Positions 54,917 through 64,000 of a stretch of 64,000 nucleotides of DNA are shown one piece after another. The DNA is from Burkholderiaceae bacterium (GTDB lineage Bacteria; Pseudomonadota; Gammaproteobacteria; Burkholderiales; Burkholderiaceae), in NCBI GenBank assembly GCA_023266335.1, contig JAHFQJ010000001.1, forward strand, positions 178,044 through 242,043, given 5' to 3'. How positions within the stretch are numbered: position 1 is the stretch's first letter; each line of letters opens with the position of its first letter. A program made the position numbers and the translations under genes. Under the pieces are notes generated by a model, which had not been told where the DNA came from, did no database searches, and saw only the letters and a list, made by a program, of their open reading frames with translations.

Positions 54917-56245
54917 ATGATAGAATTGAAAATACCGGATATTGGCGGCGGTGCTGTACCAATTATTGAGATTCATATTAAAGAAGGGAGCATTATTGCT
55001 GTAGATGAGGCATTAATTACACTTGAAAGCGATAAAGCAAGTATGGATGTACCGTCTACACATAATGGCATGATTAAAACTATTTTAGTTAAAGTCGGTG
55101 ATAAGGTGGAGCAAGGTCAAGTAATTGCTATGCTTGAGCCAAAAGAAGCAGAGCAGGAAACTAAAGCTAGCAAAACTTCAGAACAAGAAAATTCAGCTAA
55201 AAAAGTTAGTGAAACATTACCTCAAAAATCTGATGTAAATAATTCTGATAAAAATTTAAGTATTAAACAAGAAAATATATCGAATATATCCAATTCAAAT
55301 ATACATAATAATGCTGATAATAACCAAATTATAAGCCATGCTAGCCCTAGCGTAAGAAAATTTGCCCGCGAACTTGGTATTAGTGAATTATTTAAAATAA
55401 AAGGCAGCGCTCTTAAAAATAGAATTACGCATGATGATGTAAAATCATTTGTAAAAAATACTTTACAAAATAATAGCAGCAATAATAATTCTAATCATAG
55501 CGGAAATTTAAATTTATTAGATTGGCCAAAAGTTGATTTTGCTAAATTTGGACAAATTACGACTAAACCATTATCTAGAATTCAAAAAATTTCTGGTGCA
55601 AATTTACACCGTAATTGGGTCATGATTCCGCATGTTACTAATAATGATGAAGCTGATATTACAGATTTAGAAAACTTTAGAGTTGAATTAAACAAAGAAT
55701 ATTCTAAGCAAAATATTAAAATTACCATGTTAGCTTTTTTAATTAAAGCTAGTGTTGCTGTGTTAAAAAAATTCCCGATTTTTAATTCATCTTTAGATGG
55801 GGATAATATTATATTCAAAGAATATTTTAATATCGGCTTTGCAGCTGACACTCCAAATGGTTTGGTTGTGCCGGTAATTAAAAATGCAGACCAAAAAGGC
55901 ATTATTGAAATAGCTAAAGAAATGTCTGAATTAGCTGCTCTTGCCCGTGAAGGCAAACTTAAACCTGAACAAATGCAGGGCGGGTGTTTTTCAATTTCTT
56001 CATTGGGAGGCATAGGCGGAACAACTTTTACTCCGATTATTAATGCTCCTGAAGCTGCAATTTTAGGTGTGTGTAAATCATTTCAAAAACCTGTATGGAA
56101 TGAAGAAAAACAACAATTTATTCCGCGCTTAACTTTACCCTTAAGTTTGTCATGGGATCACAGAATAATTGATGGAGCAGCTGCAGCTAGATTCAATGCG
56201 TATTTAGCTCAAATTTTGGCTGATTTTAGAAGGATTATGTTATAG
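54917..56245 (+). CDS. aceF: Pyruvate dehydrogenase E2 (dihydrolipoamide acetyltransferase)
   Basis: The 442-residue protein has one N-terminal lipoyl domain with the lipoylation motif ESDKASMDVPS (Lys ~43), a flexible Asn/Ser/Lys-rich linker, the peripheral subunit-binding domain (ASPSVRKFARELGI near 140) and the catalytic domain with SWDHRIIDGAAAARF. It moves acetyl groups to CoA. A single lipoyl domain is fewer than the two or three found in many proteobacteria. The E3 gene lpd does not follow; instead a decayed membrane gene does. Confidence 0.96.
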   Translation: MIELKIPDIGGGAVPIIEIHIKEGSIIAVDEALITLESDKASMDVPSTHNGMIKTILVKVGDKVEQGQVIAMLEPKEAEQETKASKTSEQENSAKKVSETLPQKSDVNNSDKNLSIKQENISNISNSNIHNNADNNQIISHASPSVRKFARELGISELFKIKGSALKNRITHDDVKSFVKNTLQNNSSNNNSNHSGNLNLLDWPKVDFAKFGQITTKPLSRIQKISGANLHRNWVMIPHVTNNDEADITDLENFRVELNKEYSKQNIKITMLAFLIKASVAVLKKFPIFNSSLDGDNIIFKEYFNIGFAADTPNGLVVPVIKNADQKGIIEIAKEMSELAALAREGKLKPEQMQGGCFSISSLGGIGGTTFTPIINAPEAAILGVCKSFQKPVWNEEKQQFIPRLTLPLSLSWDHRIIDGAAAARFNAYLAQILADFRRIML

Positions 56246-56343
56246 AAAATATTTAAATAATTTAAAAAGTATGGAGTCTTGCATGAAAAACCTACTTTTA
56301 TATCATATAAAGAATAATAATGACGTAAATGAAAAAGGAAATT

Positions 56344-56939
56344 GATGGATAATGAATATCTAGGCTATTTAAAAGAAGACACTAAACTCTATACTTTAGT
56401 AAAAGAAAAAATTCCAGAGCTACAATCACTCTCATAATACAAATTGAGAAGCTGGTGTTCTTCTTAAAAAGTCTGCATAATTACTACCCTAAGAGCAAAA
56501 ATAATGTTTCTTATTACTATGAATTCTCTGAGAAACTAGAGAAAATCAAAAATAGTACTGAGCAGTTGACTTTACAAAATAAGCTAGCAAAGCTTATATC
56601 AAAGGTATGTTATTATGCATTCTATCAGGTATGCTGTTTATTGGAGCTACTTCCTTTTTATTTAGTAATAAAATAAGTTTCAGCATCGATTTGCTGATAT
56701 TAGCGAGTTGCCTAATTCTATTTGCAGATAGCAAACTATTCCGCAAATCAATAGAAATAAGTAAAGAGCAAGATAGAAAATACTTTCTTTATTCCATTCT
56801 AATATCTAAAGCTTGTAATGAACTTGATTGGGCTGGTCTTTTTGCCTACAATTCGTCTTTAAAAAATGGTTCTGAACTCATGTTAGAAGAAGAAATTGGA
56901 AATCTAACCAATAGTCTTCGTTGCTGCCCTCTACAATGA
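56344..56939 (+). pseudogene. Frameshifted two-segment membrane protein gene
   Basis: Three pieces in different frames read as one protein. Piece 1 starts ATG at 56344 and gives MDNEYLGYLKEDTKLY...IPELQSL before a stop. Piece 2 (from about 56420, track start 56455) gives IIQIEKLVFFLKSLHNYY...LAKLISK. Piece 3 (56607-56939) gives MLLCILSGMLFIGATSFLF, two membrane segments and a soluble end with EISKEQDRKYFLYSILISKACNELDW. Two frameshifts, near 56420 and 56600, are needed to join them. The layout (helical start, two membrane segments, cytoplasmic tail) is loosely like SLATT-type proteins. A 20-codon frame (56283-56345) overlaps its start. Confidence 0.55.
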
Positions 56940-57010
56940 CGAGTACTTTTAATATTCATCAACCATAAAGAAATAATTAGTAGCCTGTTCAATTTAACAC
57001 TCAATATTTT

Positions 57011-58207
57011 TTATTTTAAATATTCTTTAACCAGCTCCACCCAAACTTTAGCACCTAATTCAACTAAATTATCATTAAAATCATAGCTGTGATTGTGCAG
57101 CTGGCATGGACCTAAGCCGTGCCCTATTTGTCTATGTGTTCCATTGCCGTTGCCAATGAAAAAATAACAACCTTTTTTTTGCTGCAGCATGAATGAAAAA
57201 TCTTCTGCACCCATAGTAGGTGTTACATTTTCATTAACTTTATCTTTACCAAAGGTTTTTTGTAATACTTTACTCACCAAGTTTACTTCTTCTATCGTAT
57301 TAATAGTTGGCGGGTAATTACGGGTAAATTGAAAATTAATTTTACAATCATGAGCTTGAGCTATATTATCTGCAATTTGTTTCATTCTTTGCTCAATTTT
57401 ATCTAATATTTCAAAGCTGAATATTCTTACTGTTCCGCCTATCCATGTATTATCGGGAATAATATTAGATGCATCTCCGCCGCCGTGTATTTGGGTTACT
57501 GAAACTACAGCTTGTTCTAACGGAGAGATATTTCGGCTTAGAATTGTCTGAAATGCTAAAATAATTTCTGCACAGCATATTATCGGGTCATTTGTTTGAT
57601 GAGGCATAGCAGCATGCCCGCCCTTGCCTTGAATTTCTATACAAAATTCATTGCTGCCTGCCATTATCGCCCCCGTTTTTAATCCAAAATTTCCTTGTGG
57701 AATATCTGGCCAATTATGCATTGCAAACACGCAGTCCATATTAAACTTAGTAAATAAACCTTGCTCTATCATTCTAGCTGCACCCGCACCATGTTCTTCA
57801 GCCGGCTGAAAAATGCAGTAAGCTGTACCATCAAAATCAATATGATGCTTTAAATTATAGGCTGCACACATTAAAATTGCAGTATGCCCGTCATGACCGC
57901 ATGCATGCATTACACCTTGATGTTTTGAAGCATGCTCAAAATTATTTTTTTCTTGTATAGGTAAGGCATCAATATCTGCTCTTAAGCCTAGACTTTTATT
58001 TCCATTACCCTTTTTAATTATAGCTACAATACCTGTTTCACATATTTTTTCATATAAAATATTATTTTGTTCTAAAAATTCTATGATAGTTTGAGCTGTT
58101 AAATGCTCTTTAAAAGCAAGTTCCGGATAAGTGTGAATATGTCTGCGTAATTTAATACTTTCCTGAACATGTTTAATATCATCATGTTTATTGAATAAAT
58201 CTGCCAT
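57011..58207 (-). CDS. M20D-family amidohydrolase (hippurate hydrolase-like)
   Basis: The 398-residue metallopeptidase-fold enzyme has the M20D signatures: LRADIDALPIQE, MHACGHDGHTAIL (metal-binding His/Asp/Cys), FQPAEEHGAGAARMIEQGLF, MHNWPDIPQGNFG, and GGHAAMPHQTNDPI in the dimerisation domain. The C-terminal PTMGAEDFSFML carries the last metal ligand. Members cleave N-acyl amino acids such as hippurate or indole-acetyl-amino acids; the substrate is not resolved here. Stand-alone; the convergent neighbour is the decayed gene. Confidence 0.9.
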   Translation of the reverse strand: MADLFNKHDDIKHVQESIKLRRHIHTYPELAFKEHLTAQTIIEFLEQNNILYEKICETGIVAIIKKGNGNKSLGLRADIDALPIQEKNNFEHASKHQGVMHACGHDGHTAILMCAAYNLKHHIDFDGTAYCIFQPAEEHGAGAARMIEQGLFTKFNMDCVFAMHNWPDIPQGNFGLKTGAIMAGSNEFCIEIQGKGGHAAMPHQTNDPIICCAEIILAFQTILSRNISPLEQAVVSVTQIHGGGDASNIIPDNTWIGGTVRIFSFEILDKIEQRMKQIADNIAQAHDCKINFQFTRNYPPTINTIEEVNLVSKVLQKTFGKDKVNENVTPTMGAEDFSFMLQQKKGCYFFIGNGNGTHRQIGHGLGPCQLHNHSYDFNDNLVELGAKVWVELVKEYLK

Positions 58208-58324
58208 ATTTAAGCTTTATTTTTATATGATAGACTTATCTTATACATATGAATTAATATCGTCAATAATTTATTTAAGATTAAACAAGTGATAATATTG
58301 TATTTAGCTCCTGATCATTTAAAT

Positions 58325-59865
58325 TCAGAATATTTTTCGCAGCCTGCCCAAAAATGATGACTGCTCATTTTCAGTTTGTTTAAGCTTCATATGATGTAAT
58401 ATTAAATGCATTCCATCCCTGATTATGCTGCTAAATTCTTGCGGAAATTGCTTAGATATTTTTTCATACAGCTTTATATCATTAGAAGGAACTAAGCTTC
58501 CATCACTCACGCTTCCAGAATTGATATTAATAACCTTAGCTAAAACTTGGTCTGATATTTGAGGATTATTCTCAATCATGCTAAAAATATCATCAATATT
58601 AAAGTAACAGTGCTCACCACGTAAATTAGAAAGTAATTTAATTGCTCTAGCATAATTTTTTGGCGACAACATTAATAATTTATCTATTATTTTTAATAAA
58701 TCGCATATGCCATAATGCCGATCAATATTTGCACTTAATAATAAATCGAACAGAGCCTGCTTTTTTTTTTATCATCTAGAATATCACAAACACTTTGTAT
58801 TTCACCAAGGTTTGACTTAACAGCTCTCTCAGAACGCTTAGCAGTTTCCTCAGAACGCCAAGAATAATACCAAGAATAACTAACAAAAGAAATAGATGCT
58901 AATATTTTTCTAAACATCCCTTCCTGGTCTATGCAAGAATTATATATAAATTTAATATTTGAAAATAATTCTTTTCCACCAATAACATGATTAATTTTAG
59001 CAAACAATTCATCCACAGAATTATAATTGCCTTGTTCAGAAAACATACTTTGAAATATATAAAAATATTCTTTTAAAAGATTGACATTACTTTTGCCATG
59101 TAATGTATGCTTAACTAATATTGCATATAATTTTGGATCAGTTGTTTTCAATTCTGCTATATCAGCATTTGAAGCTCTTATTTGTTCAAGAGAAAAACTA
59201 TTCCAAGTCTCAACCGGATATTTTTCCCCGTAACCTATATAAACATATTGTTTAATCTGATCTAATTTTAATATTTCAAATATGTTTTCATAATAAATAT
59301 TGAAACCTTCTCTCAAATGATTAAGAATATGTATATCCGCTTGTTTTACTATTTCATTTAAAATAAATTTAATCTTGTCTTCATCTAAATATTTATAGTC
59401 TGATACATTTATTTTTTGCGAAGCAAGTTTATATTTTGGATATTTGTTGATTTTTCCAATTGTGCTGTGAACAATTTGTATAATTTCATCTATATTAATA
59501 GTGTCTGGGAATTTTTGTATCAACGGCTTAATTAACTTATACGCCTCTGTTTTTTCTTTTGCTTCTCGCCGTTTAAGCGATTTAATATTCAAGCTATTTT
59601 TAATTGCATCTAGCTGCTGCTGTGCAGTAATTTTATTCGATGCACTTGATGGTTTGCCCAATTCTTCATTCAGTTTGTTTTCTGCTGTCAGAGATTTTAA
59701 ACCTGATGATTTTTTACCTTTTGAACTTGTTGTACTTGCATATAAAGTACTAGCTTGGCTAAAATTTGTGCTTCCAGTATTATGTCTAGAAAGTAAAGGG
59801 CGTAAATTTTCAGCATCTTGCGGAACTTTACCGCCTCTGGCTTTTTCTGCTAATAATCACAACAT
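58325..59865 (-). pseudogene. Gene of unknown function split at a 10-A tract and with an early stop
   Basis: Two open frames of 308 residues (58735-59661) and 115 residues (58325-58672) appear to be parts of one gene. At the run of ten T on the plus strand (58761-58770) the first frame reads DDKKKSRLCSIYY and stops. Read as eleven A it continues DDKKKKQALFDLLL... with no stop into the second frame, which starts MLSPKNYARA. At the other end the frame extends 66 codons upstream without ATG, to ATG TTG TGA TTA at 59865-59854, where TGA is codon 3. The product would be soluble, largely helical, with an internal repeat-free Lys-rich N-terminus. No family is recognised. It could be a decayed gene or one expressed by slippage. 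Confidence 0.6.
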
Positions 59866-59973
59866 AAAATTCTCAATAAAAAATAAAATTGTATCACAGA
59901 TAATTTTTTTAAATAACACGCTTATTTGCATAAAATTAGCTATAATGTTTAGTCAAATCTTATAAGGATAAAT

Positions 59974-60627
59974 ATGCAAAAATACACATTATTAATTTTG
60001 GCTTCATTATCACTATTAACAGCTTGTGCTACTCAAGAAGGACAAGTAGCAACCGGTACAGCGATAGGGGCTGTAGTAGGTGCAGGAGTTGGCAATCTAA
60101 TTAGCAAAGACTCTAAAGGAACTGCAATCGGTGCATTAATTGGAGGCTCAATTGGTGCTGGCGTCGGCTATCAATGGGGAACAAAAATTCACCAAATGTT
60201 AGCCGGAATTCCGCCGGAAAGTGGTGTTACTGTTGTTAATACGCAACCAACTCAACCAAATATGCCTGCTCCGGTAAAAATTACTTTACCCGAAAACGTT
60301 ACCTTTAATTCAGGAAGTTCTATAATTAAAAATGATAGTTTGACACAAAATACTTTATCAAAAATTTCTCAAGCTATTCAAGCTCAACCTTATGCTAGTG
60401 TTTCAGTTGTGGGTCACGCAGATATTAGCGGCGATGAAAGTAAAAATTTACAATTATCTGCTGATAGAGCAGTTGCTGTAACTAACTATTTAACCAGAAG
60501 CGGTATTGACACACGCCGTGTTCGTACGGAAGGACGCGGCTCAAAAGATCCAATAGCTGATAACAATACTCCATATGGAAGAGCGCAAAACCGCCGAGTA
60601 GAAATTACAATTTATCCAACTAACTAA
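59974..60627 (+). CDS. OmpA-family lipoprotein with glycine-zipper
   Basis: The 217-residue precursor has a lipobox LTAC (Cys 18), then a glycine-zipper region GTAIGAVVGAGVGNLISKD and a second one (residues 30-70), then an OmpA C-terminal peptidoglycan-binding domain (about 105-217) with VVGHADISGDESKNLQLSADRA and YGRAQNRRVEI. It resembles YiaD-type proteins that tie the outer membrane to peptidoglycan. Stand-alone; the SD TAAGGA lies before the start. A second glycine-zipper lipoprotein starts at 63769. Confidence 0.9.
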   Translation: MQKYTLLILASLSLLTACATQEGQVATGTAIGAVVGAGVGNLISKDSKGTAIGALIGGSIGAGVGYQWGTKIHQMLAGIPPESGVTVVNTQPTQPNMPAPVKITLPENVTFNSGSSIIKNDSLTQNTLSKISQAIQAQPYASVSVVGHADISGDESKNLQLSADRAVAVTNYLTRSGIDTRRVRTEGRGSKDPIADNNTPYGRAQNRRVEITIYPTN

Positions 60628-60702
60628 AAATACTGGATAAAGGTTTTTAGAGCTATATTTTAGTATTTTATGTTAAGTTTAGATTTATTTGTATATAGAA
60701 GA

Positions 60703-60765
60703 ATATCGTTCCCGCATAGGTAATAATCCGGATACCTGCCTACGCAGGTATGAATAACCCGTTTA
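60703..60765. repeat. GATTGAGCAA-family repeat, fragment D
   Basis: GTTCCCGCATAGG, then GATACCTGCC and TACGCAGGTATGAATAA resemble the core of copy B. ATACCTGC/GCAGGTAT is a perfect 8-bp stem which could work as a transcription stop for the OmpA-type gene. Confidence 0.5.
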
Positions 60766-60801
60766 TCTTATGCTGTACTTATTTTATTCATTATGCAGTG
60801 T

Positions 60802-62892
60802 TCAGGTTATTCTATTCTTCAAATTTTGTAGTTTTTCAGCATTATATTTTAAATACTCACCTTTTTTACCTTTCACTAAATACGGATTTTGATATTGAGC
60901 TATGATGCCGGCTGATTGTGCTATTTCTCTATTTGCATATTGCAAACCAGCTTTACCAAAGGTTGATTTCACAGCTTGCCTTAATAAATCTTCAAAAGTA
61001 TTTTGTAGAGACTGTAATTTTTGAATTGGTATATCTGATTTTTTTAATTTATCAAGATTAATATAAAAATCATCAATAATATCATCAATAATTCCATGAA
61101 TACAGCAAGGTCCTTCCTTAAATATAACGTGTATATCTTCTATGGAAAGCAAAGCAAAGTCTGTCAGTTCTTTATACTTATCTAAAATAATAAAATCTTT
61201 TTGCTTAATCTGCTTAAGTTTATTTACAATTACAGTTGTTCGGCTCATTTTATTATCTTGTAGGGAATTATTAGACTTTTTTAAATTTTTAACATCAGAA
61301 AAAAATACTTTCCAGTTTGTATTAATAATATTCTTTATTTGATTTGATTTAAATTTAGCAATATTAAAAACCAATTCTTTAGCTATATATTCTTGTTTTT
61401 CAAATTTTTTAATTGATTCAAATAAATTGTCATCTTTAAAATTATTGTTATCCGGCTTAATAATTTTATTAATTTCACTCATCCACGCAATTAATTTTTC
61501 ATCATTTACCTTATATAATTTTGCTTTATAAGCTTTAAATTTTCTTCTTAATCTCACCATAGAATCAGAATATGTGCCAAAAGATAAAAACATTAATATT
61601 CTTAAAGCCCATTTAGTGGTAAAAAAATTCGCTTTAATAGATAAAGGTTTATTTAATTCTTTACTTTTTTTTGTAAAAATTTTATGCAATTCATGATATA
61701 AATCAAATTTTTGTTCTGCATTTTCTAATGCAAATTCTTCATAATTTCCTTGTTTTATTTTACCTGCTCCAGCGTTGGTTAATCCAGGTAAATATCTGCC
61801 GGTTAATAATTTATTATTTGAATAAATTACTCCTACAGTTGATATTCCAATTAAGCTTAGAATTGCTTCAATCGGAATGCCATGACCTGATGCAATAAAA
61901 TTAGCAATTGCCATTGCCAAATTAATACCTGCATTTGAAAGCCAAAATAGCATATCTTGAGCTAATAATTTTATATCCTGCAAAAATATTTTACGCAATT
62001 TAGGATAGCGATCTAAATCTTTATATGCTACTTTTATATCATTTTGATTTTCAGCAAGCTTTTTTTGATACTCTTCTATTTTATTCTTAATAAATTCTAA
62101 AGGATTTTTTTCTTGCTCAATTTTATCAATTAAGTTATTTAGTTCATCATTAATTTGATTAAGGCTATTTAAGTTCTCTTGGCAGACTGATTTCTGTTTA
62201 TGATTATAATAAATATCTAAACTTTTTTTACCAATTTGTATAGCTCTTTGTATAACTTTTATTAAAGATTTTAATGTAGAAAGCAGTAAACCAACGCCTA
62301 AAACTCCATACGCTGTAAATTTTAATAAAACTAAGAATGAAGACAAAGCTGTTATCCATGATGTAGTATGCTTTTCAATGCGGAAAGCTTGTATATGCTG
62401 TTTTATATAATTTCTAGCTGATAATTTACTGATGTTAAGTTCTTCATTAGAATTTTTATCAACACATATTTTATTTTTAAGATTTATATATAATTTTTTA
62501 TATTTTTGATGTAAATGATTTAATTCTCGCCATAAACCTAAACTGCTATGTAAAATTAATGGATTTGCAATTGCCGTCGCGGCAAGCGAACCAATATCAG
62601 CCGAATTATCCGAATTAAACATATGATACTGTTTAGCTCCGCTGCCGTTAGCTGCGCCAGCAGCATCATCAACTGACTGACTGGCTGCTACTGAAGTTGA
62701 AGCACAGCATGCACCGCCAATTCCATTTGAATGTTGTGCTTCTTGATTTTGATTAATCCATTGAATAAATGAATTACTTTTAATTTTAGAGCTTAAATTT
62801 TGTAATTTTTGATGAATATGATGACGATATTTATCACCATAGCTATTTATTTTAGGCAATATTTGCCCCATGCCTATACCTAATAAAAACAT
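60802..62892 (-). CDS. Large orphan membrane protein
   Basis: The 696-residue protein starts with a short hydrophobic stretch, a Ser/Ala/Gly-rich segment (residues ~55-95), then several membrane segments: around 185-215 (FLVLLKFTAYGVLGVGLLLS) and 310-350 (INLAMAIANFIASGHGIP, ILSLIGISTVGVIYS), with coiled-coil-like segments between (residues 225-290) and a long Lys-rich C-terminal half. No family is recognised. Large hydrophobic-plus-coiled-coil orphans in host-associated bacteria are often secreted effectors, but nothing here proves that. It stands alone, flanked by repeats on both sides. Confidence 0.6.
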   Translation of the reverse strand: MFLLGIGMGQILPKINSYGDKYRHHIHQKLQNLSSKIKSNSFIQWINQNQEAQHSNGIGGACCASTSVAASQSVDDAAGAANGSGAKQYHMFNSDNSADIGSLAATAIANPLILHSSLGLWRELNHLHQKYKKLYINLKNKICVDKNSNEELNISKLSARNYIKQHIQAFRIEKHTTSWITALSSFLVLLKFTAYGVLGVGLLLSTLKSLIKVIQRAIQIGKKSLDIYYNHKQKSVCQENLNSLNQINDELNNLIDKIEQEKNPLEFIKNKIEEYQKKLAENQNDIKVAYKDLDRYPKLRKIFLQDIKLLAQDMLFWLSNAGINLAMAIANFIASGHGIPIEAILSLIGISTVGVIYSNNKLLTGRYLPGLTNAGAGKIKQGNYEEFALENAEQKFDLYHELHKIFTKKSKELNKPLSIKANFFTTKWALRILMFLSFGTYSDSMVRLRRKFKAYKAKLYKVNDEKLIAWMSEINKIIKPDNNNFKDDNLFESIKKFEKQEYIAKELVFNIAKFKSNQIKNIINTNWKVFFSDVKNLKKSNNSLQDNKMSRTTVIVNKLKQIKQKDFIILDKYKELTDFALLSIEDIHVIFKEGPCCIHGIIDDIIDDFYINLDKLKKSDIPIQKLQSLQNTFEDLLRQAVKSTFGKAGLQYANREIAQSAGIIAQYQNPYLVKGKKGEYLKYNAEKLQNLKNRIT

Positions 62893-62984
62893 AGATTTAT
62901 TTTATAAAATTAATTTAATAATATTAATATGAAGGAAAAATTTATATATTCAATAAATGTAATAAAAAATATTTATCATATTGG

Positions 62985-63070
62985 CACATTGAGGGCAAAG
63001 CCTTGAGCCTGAGAACAACAATTTTGACGACAACGAAGTTCGTAAATTGAAATCCAATTAGTATATATAA
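62985..63070. repeat. TATACTAAT-family repeat, copy 5
   Basis: CACATTGAGGGCAAAGCC ... GAACAACAATTTTGAC ... GAAATCCAATTAGTATATA. Same orientation and same long left half as the copy at 11600-11684. Confidence 0.6.
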
Positions 63071-63102
63071 ACTGCTGAATTATCAAAAGTAAATGAATTA
63101 TA

Positions 63103-63540
63103 TTAGGACGGACTATGTGCTTTTTGATAAAACCAAAGCTTATCTAAAGCTTGAGAAATGCTGATGTTGATAAATGAACTTGATAATATTAATATATTAT
63201 GCAGGCTGTTTATTTTAAGCGTGGAATAAAAAGTATTAAAACCAGTCGCAGTAAAGGTTAATAATTTATCTAAATAACAATATTTACATAGTTTTACCTT
63301 ATCATACTTTTTCTCAACTGCTGTATTTAAGACCTTAAACAGAGACTGATTTAATTGGCTTGAAGATTTTTGGAGAAGATTTTTGGATTTTACATCAAAT
63401 TCATTAAATCGAATAATACTGCATGTCATATTATGTAATTTATAATTACTATAAATATATTCACAGTTGCTATTAATATTTAATAGCCATGAGCTAATAA
63501 ATGAAAAGCATAAGTAAATTAAAACATATTTTTTTAACAT
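63103..63540 (-). CDS. Small exported protein, unknown
   Basis: The 145-residue protein has a signal peptide (MLKKYVLIYLCFSFISSWLL). The mature part has four Cys (CEYIYSN, MTCSII, LCKYCYLDKL) that could form disulfides and a hydrophobic C-terminal stretch (ILILSSSFINISISQ). No family recognised. It lies between the large orphan protein and the glycine-zipper lipoprotein. Confidence 0.5.
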   Translation of the reverse strand: MLKKYVLIYLCFSFISSWLLNINSNCEYIYSNYKLHNMTCSIIRFNEFDVKSKNLLQKSSSQLNQSLFKVLNTAVEKKYDKVKLCKYCYLDKLLTFTATGFNTFYSTLKINSLHNILILSSSFINISISQALDKLWFYQKAHSPS

Positions 63541-63768
63541 TTATTTTTCAGAGCGTTATATAAAGAGAGGAAGCTGTAAAATAATATGATATTTTTATTT
63601 CTGTTATTTTCTTATTTTAGCATGAACTGTGTCTATATAATACCCTCAAAATTTTATCTATTTGAACTATGTAAAATTTTTTAAGTCACATAACTATAGC
63701 TTTTTTCATCTTTATGATTATACAGACTTAATTAGCTATAACATGTACGTTTTAATGAGAGGGACAAA

Positions 63769-64000
63769 ATGAAAATAACAAAACTTCTATTATTATCCGC
63801 ACTTGCAGTAAGTTTAAATGCTTGTACGCATATGGAAACAAGACGAGGCATAGCCGGTGCAGCTCTCGGAGGAGCTGCTGGAGTTGGTATTAGTGCATTA
63901 GCTGGAGGCGATGTTGCTTCAGGTGCTTTAGTCGGTGCAGCGGCTGGAGCTGCCATTGGAGCAAGCACTGCTCCTGAACCACGCTACCGTTCAGAGCCAC
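63769..64000 (+). CDS. Glycine-zipper lipoprotein, N-terminal part (runs off the right edge)
   Basis: The start ATG at 63769 has AGAGGG six bases upstream. The first 77 residues show a lipoprotein signal with lipobox LNAC (Cys 18, SLNACTHMETRRG), then a glycine-zipper: GIAGAALGGAAGVGIS and a second run GALVGAAAGAAIGAS. It would be anchored in the outer or inner membrane by lipid. The type resembles other small Gly-zipper lipoproteins (SlyB/YmgG-like) but the C-terminus is outside the window. Confidence 0.85.
   Translation, partial: MKITKLLLLSALAVSLNACTHMETRRGIAGAALGGAAGVGISALAGGDVASGALVGAAAGAAIGASTAPEPRYRSEP

Noticed and set aside
59857..59865. TGA read as tryptophan (altered genetic code), which would open codon 3 of the split gene
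   Set aside because: TGA ends other genes in the window, for example the second cytochrome at 23428. So TGA is a stop in this genome.
63732..63968. Minus-strand frame of 78 codons, Ala/Pro-rich
   Set aside because: It is the antisense of the glycine-zipper lipoprotein that starts at 63769. The plus-strand frame has a good ribosome site and a lipobox.
1..64000. tRNA, rRNA and CRISPR arrays
   Set aside because: No cloverleaf with a T-loop-like GGTTCGA motif was found between genes, no rRNA-like sequence, and no regularly spaced direct repeats.

Overview
The window is very AT-rich chromosomal DNA from a Gram-negative bacterium. The gene content points to a betaproteobacterium, most likely Burkholderiales: a Burkholderia-type trimeric porin, a homodimeric AceE with a separate lipoyl E2, divergent bamE/fur, a glutamine-dependent NadE, and a CzcI-like protein ahead of a CBA metal pump. 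Low GC, broken operon synteny (rpsB-tsf without pyrH-frr, pheS without pheT, nadA-nadC without nadB, aceF without lpd), several decayed genes and many small intergenic repeats suggest a host-associated lineage undergoing genome erosion. I do not name a species.

Layout. 1-4.4 kb: a type III restriction-modification operon (mod, a possible HEPN-type gene, a RhuM-family gene, res running off the left edge). 4.7-16.3 kb: core genes (bamE, fur, an AurF-like diiron oxygenase, tsf, rpsB with a leader that can fold as a pseudoknot, nadC, nadA, a GlsB/YeaQ-type protein, hisC, an unknown gene, a GspL-like gene and a type IV pilin). 16.4-22.4 kb: a czcICBA-like heavy-metal efflux operon. 22.7-35.3 kb: two cytochromes c, radA, doxX, queA, a lipoprotein, a rhodanese, topB, pheS, lysS, nadE. 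35.5-41.8 kb: an accessory block with three small membrane or secreted proteins (two are paralogues) and a second type III system whose mod gene is split by a 111-bp miniature element. 41.8-49 kb: part of a type IVB (Dot/Icm-like) secretion system in the order DotJ?-DotI-DotH-DotG-[Fic]-DotA. 49.4-58.2 kb: porin, aceE, two small Cys/His proteins, aceF, a decayed membrane gene, an M20 amidohydrolase. 58.3-64 kb: a gene split at a 10-A tract, an OmpA-type lipoprotein, a large orphan membrane protein, a small secreted orphan and the start of a glycine-zipper lipoprotein.

The most interesting signals are: (i) a 111-bp miniature transposable element present as two identical copies, each with a perfect 8-bp target duplication, plus one diverged copy; one copy inactivates the second mod gene; (ii) the Dot/Icm-like block with an embedded class II Fic protein in which Gln replaces the catalytic His; (iii) a gene that becomes one open frame if its A10 tract is read as A11, and that also has a nonsense codon at position 3; (iv) an orphan AurF-like oxygenase with all seven diiron ligands at the AurF spacing; (v) tandem Cys/His paralogues placed between aceE and aceF; (vi) a candidate rpsB leader pseudoknot; and (vii) the pilin gene lying between inverted copies of a ~125-bp repeat, one of which falls in its predicted 5' UTR.

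All calls come from reading the sequence and from recalled family features. No database search was run.
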